A stretch of DNA of 60,000 bases, taken from Takakia lepidozioides. Taxonomy: Eukaryota > Streptophyta > Takakiopsida > Takakiales > Takakiaceae. Location of the stretch: contig CM060733.1 in assembly GCA_030704615.1 (NCBI GenBank), forward strand, positions 16,742,001 to 16,802,000. Direction: 5' to 3'. Positions 30,601 through 41,650 of the stretch are shown here, in pieces. The notes beneath the pieces are model-generated. The model was given only the letters and a program-made list of their open reading frames with translations, ran no database searches and was not told where the DNA came from. Positions within the stretch are counted from its first letter, which is position 1. Every line of letters begins with the position of its first letter. The translations under genes and the position numbers were made by a program.

Positions 30601-32601
30601 TCCCAAGAGGAAATTAAGTTTTTCAAGATTTTTGGAGAGGATTTGCAGCAAATCATTATTATGAAGTTTTTGAGAGTTCGTGGTGTAGATGCATATCTTG
30701 GTACACTTTTCTTTTCAGATCGTTTTTGATCATAAGACAAGCGGTTTCGGCATTGTACTGCCAAAACATGTTAGTTTGTTAGTTGTCTGGAAATCGTTGG
30801 TAAAGCACGTAGATAATTAGACAGTGTCTGAGATGACCATGGAGTGGAACTCTGGCGTCAAGATGACCGTAGGAAGCTGCATCGACAACATATTAGGCTG
30901 TCCATTCGATACCAGAAAAGACAAGTTAATCCTGTTCGAACAATATAGAACAACTGTTCCAGTCCCAGATTGCGATCTCTCCTTTCTCTCGCCTTTCAAA
31001 TCCAGTAGGAACACACGGTGAGGAGCTTGGCAATTGGTGGAAGCGACATGTATAACGATGAAATATCGCAACAAAGCAATTGGCCGCATCGGAACGACAG
31101 TAGGTCAGGATGACTTCAAACGGCAAAGCCTGAACTTGTTAGCGGTGCGGGACAACTGGAGGGGACTCCGGACAACCTATGACTTAGTGGCAGGGTCAAA
31201 GACCCCAGAGCCATCACCAGGGATTTGATTTCCAAATATACCACAAAATATGTGTGTAGCGAAAATACGACGAATGGCGAGAAGGGCAACTTTTTACCAC
31301 CGATGGAGCTGAGAATTTACACGCTGATACGGGGTATATAATTGTAGTTTATCACCAAGTTTGGTGATTTATGGAGCTGATTAGCAGCAGGGCCAAATTA
31401 TTGAGTCAACGGCACTCACAAGGCCTATTATTTGCATTTCTACTGCTTGGATGCATGAAAAAAACCTGGAATTCGCCTTGAGGAGCTGGATGGATGAAAT
31501 GACAACTCGTGCCAACTGGTCATCCAATTGGATGGATGAAAATACAGCTTTCATTTGCCTCTAAGATCACATACACAAATGGTGAAATGGTAAGATGGGA
31601 TCAACCTTTCTATGCGAGAGTGCTTGGGATGCTCTATCGACTCAAGTAATGGTACTCTATGCGGCCTTCACTTGGGCTCTCGTCCATAAGTCCATACCAG
31701 CCCCTCCTAACTCGTCCTCAAGTCACTTTACTCCACATGAAATTGCCCTCTTCCTTCACAAATGAAAATGGCTCAAAGGCCCACAAGCTAGGCCACTTGC
31801 CTTAGCTCACAAGAATCCTATCTAACTAGGGAGCTTCAAGCTCCACTCCCTAGGATCTAGCCCCTCCTCAAGCCAAAAGCTAGCAAGCACTACAACAACA
31901 AGCAAGAGGAAACTAAGCAAATGAGCTAGATGAGAATAAGGGAAGCCTTGCCCCCTCTTTTATACTGTTGTTGTGCCTAATAGTTTAAGGGAGAATATTT
32001 ATTAAACTATTATTTCTTGGAGGATCTATAATATACTATTCCACATGGATGAAACCAAGCAAAGCTTGAAGTTGAAAATCTGATTTAGACTCTTCAAAAG
32101 AGGAGAGTGCATTGTGGAGTCCCATTATTTCATGTCTAAAAGTGACAAGGGGAAGACCCCCATAGTCTATTGGTAAGGGCACCAATAGAGGCTTGTATTT
32201 GAATTGTTGGAAGAAGAAATCTTTGTATTTGATTACTAATTTGAAATATAGCCAGCCCTGGCAAAGCAGGCTAGTACGCTAAATCTATGATATAAGGCCA
32301 TTATAGGGCCTCTATGTGCTAATCCCCCCCCCCCCACTAGCAAGCCATGGAGGCCTAGGGGAGGGTGGATTGTATTCTTTTTGTCTTGGGGTTTGGGCGG
32401 GCTAATTTCGCTTGACAGCAGCTGCCCCAAAGTCGCGAGCAGCCCGGGAGGAGCCCGGGTGTTGCGCCTAGAGAGTAGGGACTCGATTACTAAAAGCGTG
32501 GAGGCAGCCGTGGCCTAGCCACGACGTACGGGCGCGGGGCCCCAGCGCTGACCTTAAGTCGTACTGAGATCAAGTACATCAGCCGCGTGGCTCAGGCATG
32601 A
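30601..32601. other. Non-coding repeat-like stretch left of the chromovirus
   Basis: No recognisable gene. Two short adjacent frames (30824-31021, 31034-31228) have no domain. There is a GGATGGATGA-rich patch near 31478-31545, a stretch rich in AAGCTAGC/CAAGC words (31850-31930), and a C13 run near 32325. Confidence 0.35.
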
Positions 32602-33331
32602 TGTCGCGGCCCTTTGCCTTGAGGGCAAGGGGGTCGGGACACATGAGGGGTTGCCCCTGTGGTGGGGGCAGCGGCAGCGATAGGTATGGGGGGCTGAAGC
32701 ACCCTTGAGTGCCCAAGGCACCCAATGAGGCGGAGGCGCTCACTAGGTGGAGCCCCGCACACCGGGTTGCGGTGGGGGTGGCTCCACAAGCGGTGGGGGT
32801 AGCTTAGCGGAACTTAGTGGGGGTGGCATAGGACTCACCATGGGGGCGGAGACCTCGTGGTGGGAGTCGTGGGGAGTCTTGGGACTCATCACGGTCCATA
32901 GGGGCCGTAGTGAGTGGGCCAAGACTCACCGCGACTCATCACCGGGAGTCGAGGGTTTTCGTGGTGTTCGCCATAAAATGGCATGGCTGGTTGTGAAACC
33001 CCCGCGGACAGCTACAGAAGTATATATATAAGGGGAGTAGTGACCCCGAGAACGGTGCAAGCCCGTTGGTGACCAAAAACTAGTGAGTAAGCGAACGAGC
33101 CGGAAAGCGACCAAAGAGACTGCCATCTACCGGACTGCCATCTACCAAAGGGAATTCTCCTAGTCCCAAATAGGTGGAGGGTTTAGTGGGAAGCGAAGGG
33201 GGACCGTTATGTCCCGGTGAGCAGCCGAAGCTCCAAGTTGGCCCGGGCGGCCAGGTTGGGAGTCAGGTGCGCGCATTCAAAGCGAGTAACTATGACTTCA
33301 AGGGGAGCTTATCGAAGTGAGGTGCGCGACA
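32602..33331 (+). repeat. 5' LTR of the chromovirus
   Basis: TGTCGCGG to GCGCGACA. Matches 38827-39550 along its whole length. It contains the TATA stretch and should drive the element's transcript. Confidence 0.92.
33021..33031 (+). promoter_or_regulatory. TATA box of the LTR promoter
   Basis: TATATATATAAGGGG within the 5' LTR; the equivalent is at about 39244-39253 in the 3' LTR. Its place about 300 bases before the LTR end is typical for the U3/R boundary. Confidence 0.6.
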
Positions 33332-33333
33332 CT

Positions 33334-33345
33334 TGGTATCAGAGC
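33334..33345 (+). promoter_or_regulatory. Primer-binding site for initiator Met-tRNA
   Basis: TGGTATCAGAGC lies two bases after the 5' LTR end. It is complementary to the 3' end of plant initiator methionine tRNA, the standard primer of plant retrotransposons. Confidence 0.9.
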
Positions 33346-33386
33346 TTAGAGTTCAGTACGCGATCGTCCTTGGGATTGGCCTCATC

Positions 33387-34240
33387 ATGGGGTCGGGCAA
33401 GCCAAAGCGAAAGCGGAACGGCCCAAAAGATGATGATCCTGGTGAGCCCGATGGGGGCGACGTGTCACCGAAGCGGCCGTTTGAGGAAGCGACGCAGGTT
33501 TCTGAAAGCGAGGCCGCTCAAGAGCGGGAGGAATCCGAGGAGTCGGAGCCCGAGGAATCCGTGAGAGCTCCGACCGACCAACAGATGCCTCCCATGCCGG
33601 CAGCCTTTTGGGAAGGGTTGTTGGCGCAGTTTGGCGGGACGTTGAAAGACGTGTTGAAGGCGGCTAATGCCACTTCCACTAAGGCAAAGTTTAAGGTGAA
33701 GCCTAAGGAACCCGGCACCTTCGAGGGCGTCCGAAATCGGAAGGCACTCAACACCTGGCTCCTGGAGCTAGAGCAGTACTTCCGGGCCAAGTTGAATGAC
33801 GAGGCTCGGTGGAAGTGGCTCCCACCTATTTGAGGGGCTATGCTCAACAATGGTCGCAGAAATGCCTTCACGACCAGGTCCAAGCCCGGAAACCTTGGAC
33901 TGGAGTGGGTTCAAGGAATTGATGAAGAGACAGTTTGTGCCCCTCAACGCGTCTGGCTTGCCGGGACAAGATGAGGAATTTGAAGCAAACAGATGACATT
34001 CGGGGGTATGTCCAGGCTTTCAATGTGCTGTTGCTCGAAGTCGCGGACATGGCAGAACCAGAAATGGTCTTCAACTTTGTGGCGGGACTGGCCCCATGGG
34101 CCAGGCGGAAGTTGGAGGAGAAGCCACCCAAGACTTTGAACGAGGCAATTGAGAGGGCTGAATGTTTCTCGGATGTCCCTAGGGGTGAGAGACAAGGCCG
34201 TACGGAGCTGAACCACAAGAAGACCCCGGCGGGAAGGTGA
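33387..34240 (+). pseudogene. Gag of the chromovirus, frameshifted
   Basis: The likely start is MGSGKPKRKR at 33387. An acidic, Glu/Ser-rich N-terminus precedes the capsid: PGTFEGVRNRKALNTWLLELEQYF in the first frame (to 33833), SGFKELMKRQFVPLN in a second frame (to 33996), and DDIRGYVQAFNVLLLEVADM with MVFNFVAGLAPWAR in a third (33935-34240). These three are consecutive parts of one retrotransposon gag domain, so two frameshifts (about 33825 and 33965) have broken it. It would form the virus-like particle. Confidence 0.8.
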
Positions 34241-34291
34241 CTCCTCCCGACCGGAAAAGAAGTGGGATAGGCCACGCGACGACAATGGCAC

Positions 34292-34759
34292 GTGGAAATC
34301 GAAGGGATGGCCTTCACACGTCAAGGCGGCACCCGGTGCTTCGAAAGAAGAAGCGGGTGGAGCGGCTTATGGCGGACAAAGGCGACCTTTGATGGAGTGT
34401 GTTTCAATTGCGGGGAGCCCGGGCACATGGCCAAGAAGTGCACAAAACCTCGACAATTGAACATGACTCGGGCAACCACGGAGCTGTCGGAAGATACCAT
34501 CAGTCGCTTGGTGGAAGCGGTGGTCGCCAAGACTTGCAAGGTAGGCAACTATTCTTGTGAGTTGTATCAGGAAACTGGCGCCCTGCGTAAAGGGAGTCAG
34601 TTATTGTTCGTGGATGGGATAATATCCGGAACTTACGTGTCGTTGTTGGTGGACACAGGAGCGTCGCACTCCTTCATGACGCCGGCGGCGGCGCGAAAGT
34701 TGGGACTCTCGACAAGTGACGTGGGGGCCTCTATTGAGATGCGTTCTGCCAAAAGATAA
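34292..34759 (+). pseudogene. Zinc knuckle and aspartic protease of the chromovirus
   Basis: CFNCGEPGHMAKKC is a complete CX2CX4HX4C knuckle (about 34402-34443). It is followed by the protease active site LLVDTGASHSFM (about 34645-34680) and AAARKLGL. The frame ends at TAA 34757-34759; the rest of the protease (34760-35100) is out of frame. The catalytic Asp is intact. Confidence 0.85.
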
Positions 34760-35099
34760 CCACAGTTGGCGACAAGGTTGGCGTTTGATGTTCCTCTTCA
34801 ACTGGGAGTTGGGAGGGACGTGAGAACTTCACCATCTCGAGATCAATGGAGTGGATCTCATTTTGGGGATGACCTTTTTGAGCAAATCCGGAGCGGTCAT
34901 AGATGGCCGCAAGAGAGTAGTCACGTGCCATGTGGGAATGGTGGCGAGGTTTTACGAGTGTCGGAAACGCCCAAATCCGTGGGAGGGCGAATAAACCTTC
35001 TGTCAGCAAAGGAGTGGGCCGTGGAGGAGGCACACGAGCCCAATTTTTGCTTTACATTAGAGAAGTGAAAGGAGAAGGCGATGGGGAGCCGAGCCCAGA

Positions 35100-36633
35100 T
35101 TGGATCAAGGGGATTTTGGAGAATACCAGGATGTGATGCCGGAGGATTTACCAAGCGGCTTGCCACCGCGAAGAGGAGTTGACCACAAGATTGAGGTGAT
35201 ACCGGGATCGGAACCGCCTGCCAAGGCGCCCTACCGGTTGAGCCACAGAGAGTTGGTCGAGCTGAAGACTCAGCTCAAGGATCTAATGTCAAAGGGGTAC
35301 ATCCGGCCGAGTAAGTCACCTTACGGAGCCCCGGTGCTATTTGCAGACAAGAAGGATGGGACGCTGCGGATGTGTGTCGATTACAGGGCTCTGAATAAGG
35401 TGACTATCAAAAACCGGTACCCTTTGCCAAGGATCGACGACCTCTTCGATCGGTTGGCAGGAGCGAAGTATTTCAGCCGGATCGACTTGCGCTCCGGCTA
35501 TCATCAAATTCGGGTGGCGGAAGGAGATGAGGAGAAGACCGTGCAGGACAAGGTATGGTTCATATGAGTTCTTGGTGATGCCTTTTGGGCTCACCAATGC
35601 ACCAGCGACATTTAGCACGCTAATGAACAGCCTTTTCCAGGAGTGGTTGGATGACTTTGTGATCGTGTACATCGACGACATCTTGGTGTACTCGAAAACA
35701 AAGGAATAACACCTGGAGCACCTAAAAGGGTGTTCCAAAAATTGCGAGAAGGGAAGCTGTATGCCAAAGCTTCAAAGTGCGAATTCGGGGTCACAAAAGT
35801 GGAGTTCTGGGGCATGTGATTACACAGGGGGATCAAAATGGATGACAGAAAGGTGAGGGCGATCTTGGACTGGGAGCCTCCGACTTCGGTCCGGGAGTGC
35901 GATCCTTCCTAGGACTCGCCTCCTATTACCGGAAGTATGTGAGAAATTTCGCCAAGATCGCGGGGCCGTTGTCGGACCTTCTGTGTAAATCCAAAGTCTG
36001 GGAATGGAACACATTTTGTGGCCAAGCTTTGCTGAATTGAAGCAGCGGATGGCGGAAGCTCCAGTCTTGAAAATCCCGGAGTTCGATCGTCCATTTGAGA
36101 TTCATACAGATGCGTCGGACTTCGCGATTGGGGGTGTACTTATGCAAGATGGACGTCCAGTGGCTTACGAAAGTAAGAAACTGAATGAAGTGGAGCGACG
36201 GTGGCCGACGCACGAAAAAGATGAAGGCGGTGGTGCATTGCCTCAAGCTTTGGCGCCACTATGTTGGTTCCAACCCAGTGAAGGTGTTCACGGACAATGT
36301 CACGGTGAAGTATTTTTGCCACGCAGCCCAAGTTGTCCCCAAAACAACTTAGGTGGCAAGATACTTTGGCGGTGTTCGACGTGGATATCCAGTACAAACC
36401 GGGACGAGACAATGGTGGCCGATGCTTTAAGTAGAAAGCAGCAGCTCTTGTTGGTGTACAAGGGCGAGACGGCGCTCCAAAGGAAGATCCGGAAGGCTTG
36501 CCGGAAGGATGAGCTGGCAAAGTCCGCGATGCAGGACTTGAGGATGGGGGTAAATCGCAGTTCCACTTGCAAAATGGACTGCTCCGGTATAAGCAAAAAC
36601 GTCTCTACGTGCCGAGGGAGGGATCAGAGATAG
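35100..36633 (+). pseudogene. Reverse transcriptase and RNase H of the chromovirus
   Basis: The first frame encodes [27 protein letters not shown] and [15 protein letters not shown] to 35567. After a frameshift near 35545 the second encodes [20 protein letters not shown] and the catalytic [10 protein letters not shown], stopping at 35709. From 36004 RNase H reads FEIHTDASDFAIGGVL and KLNEVERRWPTHEK, with a further frameshift after DEGGGAL; later the ADALSRK tail is readable near 36420. Catalytic Asp pairs are intact, but no continuous product is possible. Confidence 0.85.
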
Positions 36634-36637
36634 CCTC

Positions 36638-37978
36638 TTGAGAGAATGCCATGATAGCCCGCTTGCGGGCCACGGCGGAGCCAAGCGCACTGCGGCACTC
36701 TTGAAGAAAGAGTATTTCTGGCCCAAACTGAGGGAGGAGGCAGAGGAGTATGTCAAGACATGCACCACATGCCAACAAAACCGGAGCGAGTACAAAAAGC
36801 AAGCGGGGCTGTTACAACCCTTGCCAATTCCAGAGGGGACTTGGGAAAGCGTCTCGATGGATTTCATGACTGCTATGCCGCTGTCAAAAGGATTCGATGC
36901 AATCATGGTGGTGGTGGATAGGTTCAGTAAAATGGGCCATTTCATCCCCACCAAGGAGACGGCAACGGCGCAGGAGACAGGGCGACTTTACTTCGCCCAC
37001 GTCTTAAAGCATCATGGAGTCCCGAAGGATATTGTCTCGGACCGCGATCCAAAGTTTACGAGTAAATTTTGGAGGGCACTTTGGAAGAAGATGGGGACGA
37101 GGCTGAAGATGAGCACGGCCTTCCGACCTACGACCGACGGCCAAACAGAAAGGGTGAATTCCGTAGTGAAGCAGATCTTGCGGAATTACGTGTCGGCAGA
37201 CCAATCAGACTGGGTGGAACACTTAGACGCGGCAGAGTTCTGTTATAATAACACAGAACACTCCGCAACGGGAGTTTCCCCTTTCGTATTGGTCTATGGA
37301 AAAGCACCTCTGGTGCCGACAAGTTGGGCCGCCCAGGACGTTGAGGAACCGGCAGTAGCGGCGGTACTGGAAGAACGCGAGCGTTTGTTGAAGCTCGCAA
37401 AGTACAATATTGCCAAAGCTAGGAAACGGTATGAAAGGCAGGCGAATCGGAAGCGGAGGGAAGTGAAGTTTGAGGCAGGCACAGAGGTCTGGTTGAACAT
37501 CAAGAATTTCCGACTACCTCCGGAAGTGAGTCCGAAGTTCGTACCTCCGTATGCGGGACCCTTTCGCATTCGGAAGGTTATGAATGAGGATGTGTATGAA
37601 TTGGAGCTGCCGGCAAACAGTAAGGTGCACCCAGTATTCCATGTATCCCTTTTGAAGCCTTACTTCAAAGATGAAGCGCGTCCGAATCGGCATCAAGTGT
37701 TGCGTCCACCACTATGCTGTTGGATCATGAAAATGAATCTGAGTACGAGGTGGAGGCAATACTTAAGTCGAGGAGGTTCAGGAACCGAGAAACGGAGTAT
37801 CTCGTCAAATGGAAGGGCTATCATCATGTGGAGGCATCTTGGGTGCGTGCCTCAGAAATGGGAAACGCATCCGAGGCGGTTGCAGCTTTCGAAGGGCGAC
37901 CTCAAAAGCGGAAGAAGCGTTGATGGGGACATCAACCTTGGAGCGTGGGGGAGGAAATGCATGCTTAGCCCGGCTTAG
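36638..37978 (+). CDS. Integrase of the chromovirus
   Basis: The longest open part of the element. HHCC finger: ECHDSPLAGHGGAKRT ... CTTCQQN. The core has all three acidic residues: SMDFMTAMP, DIVSDRDPKFTSKFW and the Glu in DGQTERVNSVVKQILR. The C-terminal domain follows with GTEVWLNIKNFRLP, GPFRIRKVM and HPVFHVSLLKPY, the GPF/Y-like module. Around 37712 the frame leaves the true one, so the last part of this open frame is not the natural C-terminus; the chromodomain continues in the next frame. Upstream it would be joined to RT-RH in a Gag-Pol polyprotein. Confidence 0.88.
   Translation: MRECHDSPLAGHGGAKRTAALLKKEYFWPKLREEAEEYVKTCTTCQQNRSEYKKQAGLLQPLPIPEGTWESVSMDFMTAMPLSKGFDAIMVVVDRFSKMGHFIPTKETATAQETGRLYFAHVLKHHGVPKDIVSDRDPKFTSKFWRALWKKMGTRLKMSTAFRPTTDGQTERVNSVVKQILRNYVSADQSDWVEHLDAAEFCYNNTEHSATGVSPFVLVYGKAPLVPTSWAAQDVEEPAVAAVLEERERLLKLAKYNIAKARKRYERQANRKRREVKFEAGTEVWLNIKNFRLPPEVSPKFVPPYAGPFRIRKVMNEDVYELELPANSKVHPVFHVSLLKPYFKDEARPNRHQVLRPPLCCWIMKMNLSTRWRQYLSRGGSGTEKRSISSNGRAIIMWRHLGCVPQKWETHPRRLQLSKGDLKSGRSVDGDINLGAWGRKCMLSPA
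37714..37923 (+). pseudogene. Chromodomain of the chromovirus integrase
   Basis: YEVEAILKSRRFRNRETEYL and VKWKGYHHVEASWVRASEM form a typical chromodomain, with aromatic residues Y, W and W placed as in heterochromatin-binding forms. It is one frame off from the integrase because of an indel near 37712. Chromodomains direct chromovirus insertion to marked chromatin. Confidence 0.88.
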
Positions 37979-38826
37979 CTAGCTCAGGAATCCAATTGCA
38001 AAAACTTGTATTGTACAAAATTTGCTTAAATGAAATGTTTTCAAAATGTTGTGCTTCCTATTTTTGTTTGGAATGGCGATGCATGGTATGGTTGGCTAGT
38101 GTGTAGAAGGCATGCTAGCTTACAAAAGTGGGAGAGGTAAATTGGGTTAATCGTGTGTTTGCGCAGTGCCGAAATCGGGTGACTCCCATCCAAGGGGCAA
38201 GGAAACTTGCGCCTTCTTTGGGAGTTCACGTGCTAGTGTGCACCTGGCGCGTGCGCGTACTATAACTGCGCTACCGAGGGGGTTGCCTTGTAGTGCGGGC
38301 TAACGCGGAAGCTACGTGCTTCCGTTCACGTACTATAATCGTGTAGCCTCGGGACGAAGTCGTTGTGCGGCTTCGGCGTGTTCCCGTACCTCAGGCTAGC
38401 ATTCCAAGGCGGACCCAATTGTAGTGATTGGGACGCACGGTTGGTTCAAGGTTATCTTCTTAGTCAAAGAGGGTTCCAGGTGAACCCTTGCTCAAGGTGA
38501 TGCCAAAAGCGGCATCATGAGCGATCGCAAGCAATGTTGTTGCAGTAAGGCGATTCGATCCTCGGGAGGATCGTTCCTTGGCCTTGAAGTAGGCCAAGAA
38601 GAGTGCACTGGGAGGAGCTGGAGAGGCTCCACCCTTGGCCGAGACTTGGAGGAAGTCGGCCGAACTAGCTAGTGGAGAGTAGAGTCAAGTGTGGGGTTTG
38701 GTTCTTTGCCATGGGACGCCATGGTACGGAAACAAACTCCTTGATGTGGGACGCCACAACTTGGATGTTCGTTTCTACAAAATGAACAAGTCGATGAGGA
38801 CATCGACTCCCTGTTGGTAGGGTGTG
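37924..38826 (+). other. Chromovirus 3' non-coding region
   Basis: It contains a purine-rich GCGTGGGGGAGGAAA block at 37944, two copies of an ACGTACTATAA/GCGTACTATAA phrase (38256 and 38330), and 38700-38826, which is also found antisense at 47673-47800. No coding sequence. The usual polypurine tract directly before the 3' LTR is weak. Confidence 0.55.
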
Positions 38827-39550
38827 TGTCGCGGCCTTTGCCTTGAGGGCAGGGGGGTCGGGACACATGAGGGGTTGCCCCTGTGGTGGGGGCAGCGGCA
38901 GCGATAGGTATGGGGGGCTGAAGCACCCTTGAGTGCCCAAGGCACCCAAGGAGGCGGAGGCGCTCACTAGGTGGAGCCCCGCACACCGAGTTGCGGTGGG
39001 GGTGGCTCCACAAGCGGTGGGGTAGCTTAGCGGGACTTAGTGGGGGTGGCATAGGACTCACCATGGGGGCGGAGACCTCGTGGTGGGAGTCGTGGGGAGT
39101 CTTGGGACTCATCACGGTCCATAGGGGCCGTAGTGAGTGGGCCAAGACTCACCGCGACTCATCACCGGGAGTCGAGGGTTTTCGTGGTGGTTCGCCATAA
39201 AATGGCATGGCTGGTTGTGAAACCCCCGTGGACAGCTACAGAAGTATATATAAGGGGAGTAGTGACCCCGAGAACGGGCAAGCCCGTTTGGTGACCAAAA
39301 ACTAGTGAGTAAGCGAACGAGCCGGAAAGCGACCAAAGAGACTGCCATCTACCGGACTGCCATCTACCAAAGGGAATTCTCCTAGTCCCAAATAGGTGGA
39401 GGGTTTAGTGGGAAGCGAAGGGGACCGTTATGTCCCGGTGAGCAGCCGAAGCTCAAGTTGGCCCGGGCGGCTAGGTTGGGAGTCAGGCGCGCGCATCAAA
39501 GCGAGTAACTATGACTTCAAGGGGAGCTTATCGAAGTGAGGTGCGCGACA
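38827..39550 (+). repeat. 3' LTR of the chromovirus
   Basis: TGTCGCGG to GTGCGCGACA, followed by the CATGA target duplication at 39551-39555. Confidence 0.92.
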
Positions 39551-40734
39551 CATGAGGCCCTGAAGCATGCAAGCAAGGCGCGGGTCTTTACCCGCTGGAT
39601 AATCAAAAGTTGTGACGGACCAGCGGACGCTGACGTTAACCGCAACGGTCCACGGTTTGGACCGCTACGCGCGGATCTGCCCCCCGCCACATAGCGGGGG
39701 CGTTTTACCCAGCGAGCAATGCGTCTGCAAATTCCCTTAAAAGGGGTATTCTTACCTTTAGCTATTAGATTCAATTTATACCCCTCTAAGGGTTAAGAGC
39801 CATTATCTAAGGCGCCAGTGGTAGATAAAATCTAGGATTTTGGGAGGACGTAGCCTTGGAGGGAAACATTATTAGGACTCTAAGAGGGAGCCAAGCGGGC
39901 CTGAGGGCAGTGAGTTAGAGGCGGAGACCTCGAGAGACAAGGGCGGAGAGAAAGTACTTTGTCCTAAAAACTCGGCTACAGTGAGCCTTTGTGTCAGAGC
40001 CCAAGGTAGAGGAAGACTTTTTCCACGGAGGGAAAGCGCACCAGCGCCTTAAAATAATGTAAAGGGGTGAAATCTGGCTTGGACCCACCAGTGGTTAATT
40101 TATTATTTACGCATGCATGTTCTGGACTAACGAATGTAGTGGTAACGATGAGCTCTCAGCGAGATTCATTCATCCGATAGGGCCGCGGCAGTTCCCCGCA
40201 GTAGGGAACGGTTTCCGGGTGGTCCTCGGTTCTCATTGGGTTCCCACAAGGTTCCCAAGGGCATATTTAGGCACCAAGGGTATCTTTGGATTCCCCACAT
40301 GATTCCCATATGAGAGGTATTTTTTCCGATTTTCTTAATTTCTTTTATTTTCCAGTATTTCTGATTTACGAAATTGCTTAAATATGATAGATGCACGTGG
40401 TACTCGTTATAACCTGCAGGGTGTTGATTAAACTTATTGAACTTGTTGAGTTGAGGGGCTTAGAACCACCTTATTGAATTGATTGAACCTATTGGATGAC
40501 GATAGGCATTTTGGCCACTCCGTTACTAAAACAAAGTATTTAAGCACTGGGGTAGGAAGCGTTGGCCCTTCCACTTGGAGGTGACTTGAACTCAAGCCCT
40601 CTGCGAAGGAGGGGCAGTGGGAGAGGACGATTTTCCCTCTCCTCCCTAGGCTCGGCAGGTGCCTTGTGAAGGGATTAAAACAGATCCCGGCTATAGGCGG
40701 CTGGGGGGCCAAGGCGGTAGGAATTAGACAATAA
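39551..40734. other. Non-coding DNA right of the chromovirus
   Basis: No gene. It contains GGACCAGCGGACGCTG/CCGCTACGCGCGG-type phrases that recur in style in the non-coding repeats at 45480-45620 and 50390-50480, so it is probably part of a related repeat family. Confidence 0.35.
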
Positions 40735-41650
40735 AACACAAAGACTTGGAAGACAATTACTGAGTAGATTGTAGGATACCGTAGGACTTAGAAATGCAAA
40801 CTCGCCCTGTGAAGAGGAGTACGTGATTTCTCTTTGCCGATAGGATTTAGATAGTGATCATAGCCACCATGTACGACCACGGAACCCCTGCACTAACCGC
40901 AATCGGGTAGGCGGTTCAGTGAGCCCAACCTATACCGCAACTTATCTCGACCCCCTAGACTACTATGCCGTCACCCTGACCGCGCACGCTCAGGGCTCGT
41001 CATGTGACCACAATAAATTCAATTGGAGTGGATTTTTGGGCCTAAAATATCTAAGAGCGCTCTAGAACATCTGGTTGGATGAAAAATGACACCTACCAAC
41101 CAAGAAGTTTTGAAATCTTTTCTCATCCAAAGATTTTGGATATTCCGTCAGATCAGTTTTTTCTAGTACAAGTAGCTTAGGAGGTGAGTTTGCTCACCAC
41201 TTCACTCTTGTTTTTTATGCTTGTGGTCTCTTGTTAGTTAGTTGCTTGCAAAGCTTTGCCTTATGCAACTTGCTTTGTGAAGTTCGAGTTTTCTTGTGTG
41301 CTTAGAGCTTAGCCCACGGGGGGGTCACTATATGTATTTTTTCCATATCACGTGCGTACAAATGTGTATTTATACTAGGCTATATTTTTTTTTAAATCAT
41401 TTTTTTCCACCCTATCTTTAGGTAATATTGTAAAACCCATTGTTTTCTAACACCCTATTTATATATATATTATATATATATATTTTTGCAACAATTAATT
41501 AGACCTTGCCCTGATCGCTGTACATTTCATACGAGACCCTGCACTTGTGCGTTCTATGTGCCAAACGGTGTCGGGGTATGCGAACTTCAGCACATCAAGG
41601 GGGTAGTTTCTCTTCTGCACCATTTCAGTGGTACTGTTTGATGCTGGAAC

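Larger units (their letters stand above)
32602..39550 (+). mobile_element. Ty3/gypsy chromovirus with both LTRs and target-site duplication
   Basis: Both ends are exact: LTRs begin TGTCGCG and end CGCGACA (a 7-bp terminal inverted repeat), and CATGA flanks both sides (32597-32601 and 39551-39555). The 5' LTR is 730 bp, the 3' LTR 724 bp, and they are nearly identical with a few indels. Order inside is PBS, gag, zinc knuckle, protease, RT, RNase H, integrase, chromodomain, long 3' leader to the LTR. Several frameshifts and stops break the coding region, so it is non-autonomous now despite the young LTRs. The same family left antisense remains at 46950-47800 and 51506-52523. Confidence 0.93.

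Noticed and set aside
37955-39550. A longer 1.6-kb 3' LTR beginning after the purine-rich block at 37944
   Set aside because: The 5' copy has no matching sequence before 32602, while TGTCGCG ends and CATGA duplications fix the shorter LTR.
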